Part shown: positions 60,845-64,000 of the stretch, piece by piece | How positions within the stretch are numbered: position 1 is the first letter of the stretch | Layout: each line of letters begins with the position of its first letter | DNA from: UBA11891 sp049890035 | GTDB lineage: Bacteria > Bacteroidota > Bacteroidia > Flavobacteriales > Flavobacteriaceae | Assembly: GCA_049890035.1 (NCBI GenBank) | Contig: JBMHCG010000039.1 | Location: 62,001-126,000, forward strand | Direction: 5' to 3' | DNA: 64,000 bases | The notes under the pieces: model-generated | Database searches by the model: none | What the model was told of the DNA's origin: nothing | Seen by the model: the letters and a program-made list of their open reading frames with translations, nothing else | Program-made: the position numbers and the translations under genes

Positions 60845-61516
60845 TTACAACAAGCTCTCTCCATTAAGGTCCGTTGTTAGCACATTACTCATATAATCAA
60901 AAAATGGCCTTATGGCTTCAAAACAAGCAACAACTTTCTTAGAAAAATCGACCCCTAAAACTTCATCGTCAGTGAAAGAATGGCTAAAAAGATGTTGTTT
61001 GTAACGGATCCATTCAATATGGGGGTGTTCTTTGGAAAATCCTTTGGGCGCAGTTTTCACAGCCGCACCCATATTTTCACCCCAAATGGCTTTGAAGGTA
61101 GGGGCCTGAATGTGTTGAAGGTACTCGTCTGCATCAATTTCTAGTTCTTTACGGATTCGAAGTAAATCTTCCTTGTTGGGATCCCAAAAACCAGCTGCCA
61201 CAAAACTTTCACCAGGGGCGATTCTGAGATAATATCCCCCTCTGCATTTTGGTTTCTCTCGATGAAAAGCGATAGAAAAGTGTGATTTATAAGGCGTTTT
61301 ATCTTTTGAAAAACGAACGTCTCTATAAATCCGAAACAGTTTCGTTTTTTCAATACTGTCCTGTTGGTTCATGCCTTCCGTAATAGCTGCAGCAACCGAT
61401 TTAATGTCCTTTTCTAAAGCTTTAAAATCAAACTTATTCGCCTCAAACCATTCTCGATTGTTATTGGCTTTAAGATTATTCAGAAAGGTAAACGTATGTG
61501 GGGGTACCTGCGCCAT
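60845..61516 (-). CDS. DUF2461-family protein
   Basis: A 223-residue protein of the DUF2461 (TIGR02453) family. Diagnostic blocks are FLNNLKANNNREWFEANK near the N-terminus, RDVRFSKDKTPYKSHFSI, and GGYYLRIAPGESFVAAGFW. The function is not established. The ATG at 61516 (MAQVPPHTFTF) is used instead of a frame opening 20 codons earlier, since family similarity begins there. It lies 67 bases downstream of hisIE in the same direction. Confidence 0.88.
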   Translation of the reverse strand: MAQVPPHTFTFLNNLKANNNREWFEANKFDFKALEKDIKSVAAAITEGMNQQDSIEKTKLFRIYRDVRFSKDKTPYKSHFSIAFHREKPKCRGGYYLRIAPGESFVAAGFWDPNKEDLLRIRKELEIDADEYLQHIQAPTFKAIWGENMGAAVKTAPKGFSKEHPHIEWIRYKQHLFSHSFTDDEVLGVDFSKKVVACFEAIRPFFDYMSNVLTTDLNGESLL

Positions 61517-61583
61517 TTTTTCTTTCAAGGTAATCAATTTTACCTTAAAGATACCGGCCTGTGCTATTGGGGTCAATCAAAAT

Positions 61584-62186
61584 TCACCCTTTATGACGTG
61601 CTTTTAGAATGGATATTACGTCCTTTAATTGAAATCCTTTGGCTTGAAGTAAGATCAGGAAGTGAAAAAGCAGATCAGCACTTTCATTTAAAAACAATTC
61701 ATCATCCGTATCCTTGGCCTCGATGACGGTTTCAACAGCTTCTTCCCCTACTTTTTGGGCGACTTTATTGATCCCTTTTTCAAACAATTGTGACACGTAA
61801 CTTTCAGCGTCAGGATTTTCTTTTCGCTGATTGATCGTAGCCTCTAATACATCCAAAAAGCCGTAACCGAGTGTGTTCGCGTCCGCCCAACAAGTATCGG
61901 TGCCTTTGTGGCAAACGGGCCCTGTAGAAAGCGCTTGAATCAGTAATGTATCCGCATCGCAATCTAATTTGCCGCTGACAAAAGTTAAAAAATGGCCACT
62001 CTCTTCCCCTTTTGTCCAAAGGCGGTTTTTGCTGCGACTAAAAAAGGTCACCTTTCCGCCATGTTGTGTTTTTTCCCATGCCATTGCATTCATATAACCC
62101 AACATGAGCACTTTACGGGTGGTCGCATCTTGGATAATGGCCGGAATCAATCCATCTGGAGATTTCGTAAAATCGGGTTGTGTCAT
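61584..62186 (-). CDS. hisIE: Bifunctional phosphoribosyl-AMP cyclohydrolase / phosphoribosyl-ATP pyrophosphatase
   Basis: Catalyses the second and third steps of histidine synthesis. The 200 residues divide into HisI (about 1-105: VLMLGYMNAMAWEKT, SRSKNRLWTKGEESGH, and the metal-binding LDCDADTLL) and HisE (about 110-200: FLDVLEATINQRKENP, KVGEEAVETVIEAK, ESADLLFHFL). Both active regions look complete. Its ATG overlaps the hisF stop (ATGA), showing coupling within the his operon. Confidence 0.96.
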   Translation of the reverse strand: MTQPDFTKSPDGLIPAIIQDATTRKVLMLGYMNAMAWEKTQHGGKVTFFSRSKNRLWTKGEESGHFLTFVSGKLDCDADTLLIQALSTGPVCHKGTDTCWADANTLGYGFLDVLEATINQRKENPDAESYVSQLFEKGINKVAQKVGEEAVETVIEAKDTDDELFLNESADLLFHFLILLQAKGFQLKDVISILKARHKG

Positions 62187-62938
62187 AATCGTACAGGAAT
62201 ATTGTTTTTTTGAAGGGCTTGTTTTAGACTTGGGATGGCAATTTCACCAAAATGAAATACACTGGCCGCTAGTGCAGCATCTGCTTCCCCTTGGATAAAT
62301 ACATCTTGAAAATGTGCGATCGATCCTGCGCCACCGGAAGCGATAATGGGAATGTCCAAACTTTGAGACAGTTGTTTCAGAGCCGAATTGGCAAATCCAT
62401 TTTTAGTGCCATCGTGGTCCATTGAGGTAAAAAGAATTTCTCCAGCGCCCCGGACAGCTACTTCTCTAGCCCAATCGAATAGTTTTATTTCAGTAGGCAC
62501 TTTGCCCCCTACCAAATGAACAAGCCATTTTTCTTGGACTTGTTTGGCATCTATAGCGACAACGATACATTGACTGCCAAATTGTTCAGCCAGTGCATTG
62601 ATCAAATCAGGTTTTTGGACAGCTGCCGAATTGATAGAAACTTTATCCGCTCCATGCTGCAGTAAAATATGTACGTCTGCAACACTACCAATGCCCCCAC
62701 CTACGGTAAAAGGAATATCAATGGCCTGGGCCACTTTCTCCACCAACGCCACCAGGGTTTTTCGCTTTTGTTCGGTTGCCGAAATATCTAAAAAAATCAG
62801 TTCATCAGCACCAGCCTCGGCATATTGTTGTGCCAGTTCTACTGGATCTCCAGCATCTCTTAAATTCACAAAGTTAACCCCCTTTACGGTACGGCCATCT
62901 TTAATATCCAAACAAGGAATGATTCTTTTGCTGAGCAT
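62183..62938 (-). CDS. hisF: Imidazole glycerol phosphate synthase cyclase subunit
   Basis: HisF pairs with the glutaminase HisH to form imidazole glycerol phosphate and AICAR from PRFAR. The 251-residue TIM barrel has the catalytic Asp in IIPCLDIKDGRTVKG and the second Asp in VVAIDAKQV, plus phosphate loops VGGGIGS and ASGGAGS. HisH is not in the window. The gene overlaps the DinB-like gene by one base and hisIE by four. Confidence 0.96.
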   Translation of the reverse strand: MLSKRIIPCLDIKDGRTVKGVNFVNLRDAGDPVELAQQYAEAGADELIFLDISATEQKRKTLVALVEKVAQAIDIPFTVGGGIGSVADVHILLQHGADKVSINSAAVQKPDLINALAEQFGSQCIVVAIDAKQVQEKWLVHLVGGKVPTEIKLFDWAREVAVRGAGEILFTSMDHDGTKNGFANSALKQLSQSLDIPIIASGGAGSIAHFQDVFIQGEADAALAASVFHFGEIAIPSLKQALQKNNIPVRL

Positions 62939-63447
62939 TACAGTCTATTTTTACTATTGAGATCCATCCCATCATAAAAGCCCAATGGAGAATGGGTCAA
63001 TTGCTTGACCCAAAATGCAATTTGCCCGGTATGATAGGATAAATGTTCCACTGCATGTACAGCTATATCGACACCAGACAAAGAAAACCCTTGAACACTA
63101 TGAATGGCCAATAAATGTTGTTTTGGGCATTTTTCTAAACATTCCTTGGCGGCTTCAAGTGTTGTATTCAAGTCCCTCCAAAGGTCATCAAGCTCTTTAC
63201 CTTCTCGGGTGTTAAATTCTTGATCACGTTGTCTGTGATCGGCTGTGCCGCCCAAGGCGGACAATATATATTGGGTTACATTACCCTTGAGGTGAAGCAA
63301 CTGGTTTCCCACACTATTACTGTGTTCATTGGGGCGTTTCCAGAGTGCCTCATTGGGAAGTTTTTCCAAAGCGAGAGCCAGCATCCGTTGGGATTCTGAT
63401 ATACGAAAACAACAACTGGCTTTAAATGTTTCTTCAAAGGTTTTCAT
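62938..63447 (-). CDS. DinB-like four-helix protein inside the his operon
   Basis: A 169-residue protein of the DinB/DUF1572-type superfamily, metal-binding four-helix bundles often linked to thiol-dependent transferases. The pattern of three separated His is visible in GNQLLHLKGNVTQY, VDIAVHAVEHLSYHTGQIAFW. Its start overlaps the hisA stop (ATGA) and its stop overlaps the hisF start, so it is tightly embedded between two histidine genes. A direct role in histidine synthesis is not known for this family. Confidence 0.85.
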   Translation of the reverse strand: MKTFEETFKASCCFRISESQRMLALALEKLPNEALWKRPNEHSNSVGNQLLHLKGNVTQYILSALGGTADHRQRDQEFNTREGKELDDLWRDLNTTLEAAKECLEKCPKQHLLAIHSVQGFSLSGVDIAVHAVEHLSYHTGQIAFWVKQLTHSPLGFYDGMDLNSKNRL

Positions 63448-64000
63448 CCATCGATAAAGTTACGAAGTTCTTTCAGTGTGATTCGGTTTTCATAAATGGC
63501 TTTTCCCAAAATAGTAGCATGGCAGCCTATGGCTGCCAACTGTTCTAAATCTCTAAGTGACCCCACCCCACCCGAGGCAATCAATCCTAGATTTGGAAAT
63601 TCCTGTATGATTTTTCTATAAAGTATAAGCGAAGGTCCCGCTAACATACCATCTTTGCTAATATCGGTACAAATCACTTGCTGAACACCTTTTTCCATAT
63701 AATTGGACAAATATGGAAGTAAATCAAGATCGGAGGTTTCCAACCAGCCTGAGGTTGCTATTTTTTCATCCCGTACATCGGCACCTAGTATGATTTTTTC
63801 AGGGCCGTATTTTTGCAACCACTGCGCAAAAAGTTGCGGTTGTTTGACAGCAATACTTCCTCCGGTTATTTGTTGGGCACCACACTCAAAGGCAATCCTA
63901 AGGTCATGATCAGATTTGAGTCCACCACCAAAATCAATATGCAACTGGGTTCGAGTCGCCAGTCGCTCTAAAGTTTTGTGATTGACAATATGCTGTGCCT
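63444..64000 (-). CDS. hisA: ProFAR isomerase HisA (5' end outside window)
   Basis: HisA converts ProFAR to PRFAR, the fourth step of histidine synthesis. About 185 C-terminal residues are present. Visible are HIDFGGGLKSDHDL, the GGSIAVKQP phosphate loop, ILGADVRDEKIATSGW, the catalytic Asp in CTDISKDGMLAGP and the ASGGVGSLRDL loop. The frame continues past the window edge upstream of 63944, so the ATG codon inside it there is internal. The stop overlaps the DinB-like gene start. Confidence 0.94.
   Translation of the reverse strand, partial: AQHIVNHKTLERLATRTQLHIDFGGGLKSDHDLRIAFECGAQQITGGSIAVKQPQLFAQWLQKYGPEKIILGADVRDEKIATSGWLETSDLDLLPYLSNYMEKGVQQVICTDISKDGMLAGPSLILYRKIIQEFPNLGLIASGGVGSLRDLEQLAAIGCHATILGKAIYENRITLKELRNFIDG

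Noticed and set aside
1..64000. Mobile elements, prophage, CRISPR arrays, tRNA or rRNA genes
   Set aside because: None recognised on reading both strands: no transposase or integrase motifs, no regularly spaced repeats, no tRNA T-loop signature in a cloverleaf context.

Overview
This window reads as chromosomal DNA of a Bacteroidota member, most likely class Flavobacteriia. The support is the family content: fused alpha/beta E1 dehydrogenases, an HYC_CC_PP-type protein beside a TonB receptor, DUF2911 and DUF4369-type proteins, a Smr-less MutS2, and an HsdR_N-like protein beside holA. A second line of support is the recurrent -7 promoter motif TAnnTTTG found just upstream of more than a dozen starts. 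I see no insertion sequence, prophage, CRISPR array, tRNA or rRNA.

Layout. 1-6.4 kb: clpB (cut by the window edge), glyA, a hot-dog thioesterase, a glutaminyl cyclotransferase-like lipoprotein, the SRP RNA gene ffs, and an SDR gene that begins 8 bases after the RNA ends. 6.4-14 kb: a transaldolase-like aldolase, a lipoprotein with a cysteine-less thioredoxin fold, an ABC-F ATPase, an alpha/beta hydrolase, a sodium/solute symporter, a DUF2007 protein and an unknown membrane protein. 14-28.9 kb: pheT, recG, a patatin-like lipase, a lipoprotein pseudogene with two lesions, an M20 amidohydrolase, a uvrD-type helicase and a sua5-type gene in tandem, an OmpA-like lipoprotein, a glycosyltransferase, an HsdR_N-like protein and holA.

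28.9-47 kb: the first E1 alpha/beta fusion, an inactive-looking M1 peptidase homologue with a barrel-like C-terminus, a LOG-family protein and uvrA. These are followed by gamma-glutamyltransferase, an AcpH-like phosphodiesterase, a phosphoglucosamine mutase-like gene, an LpxL/HtrB acyltransferase, a rhomboid protease, a TlpA-like lipoprotein, aroC, a dicarboxylate symporter and a small lipoprotein. 47-55.5 kb: a DCC thiol oxidoreductase, mutS2, ung, a SUI1/YciH factor, the second E1 fusion, and a leftward operon of DUF2911, amidohydrolase, GNAT, YbjQ and a 32-residue membrane peptide.

55.6-59.8 kb is the most accessory-looking part. It holds a HYC_CC_PP protein, a TonB-dependent receptor and an HMA-domain protein in one operon, and upstream a TetR regulator with a perfect 16-bp palindrome at its own promoter and a second near-copy of the site behind it. 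59.8-64 kb: a small conserved protein, a gutted D-aminoacylase remnant, and the 3' end of a histidine operon (hisA, DinB-like, hisF, hisIE, DUF2461).

The genome is very compact here: six convergent gene pairs overlap by exactly four bases at their stop codons, and several promoters lie so close to the start codon that leaderless mRNAs are likely. Most genes are housekeeping. I did not find a convincing new multi-gene system. The best leads are the metal-handling operon with its TetR sites, the tiny membrane peptide after YbjQ, the candidate leaderless promoters, and several lineage-type proteins that have lost catalytic residues.
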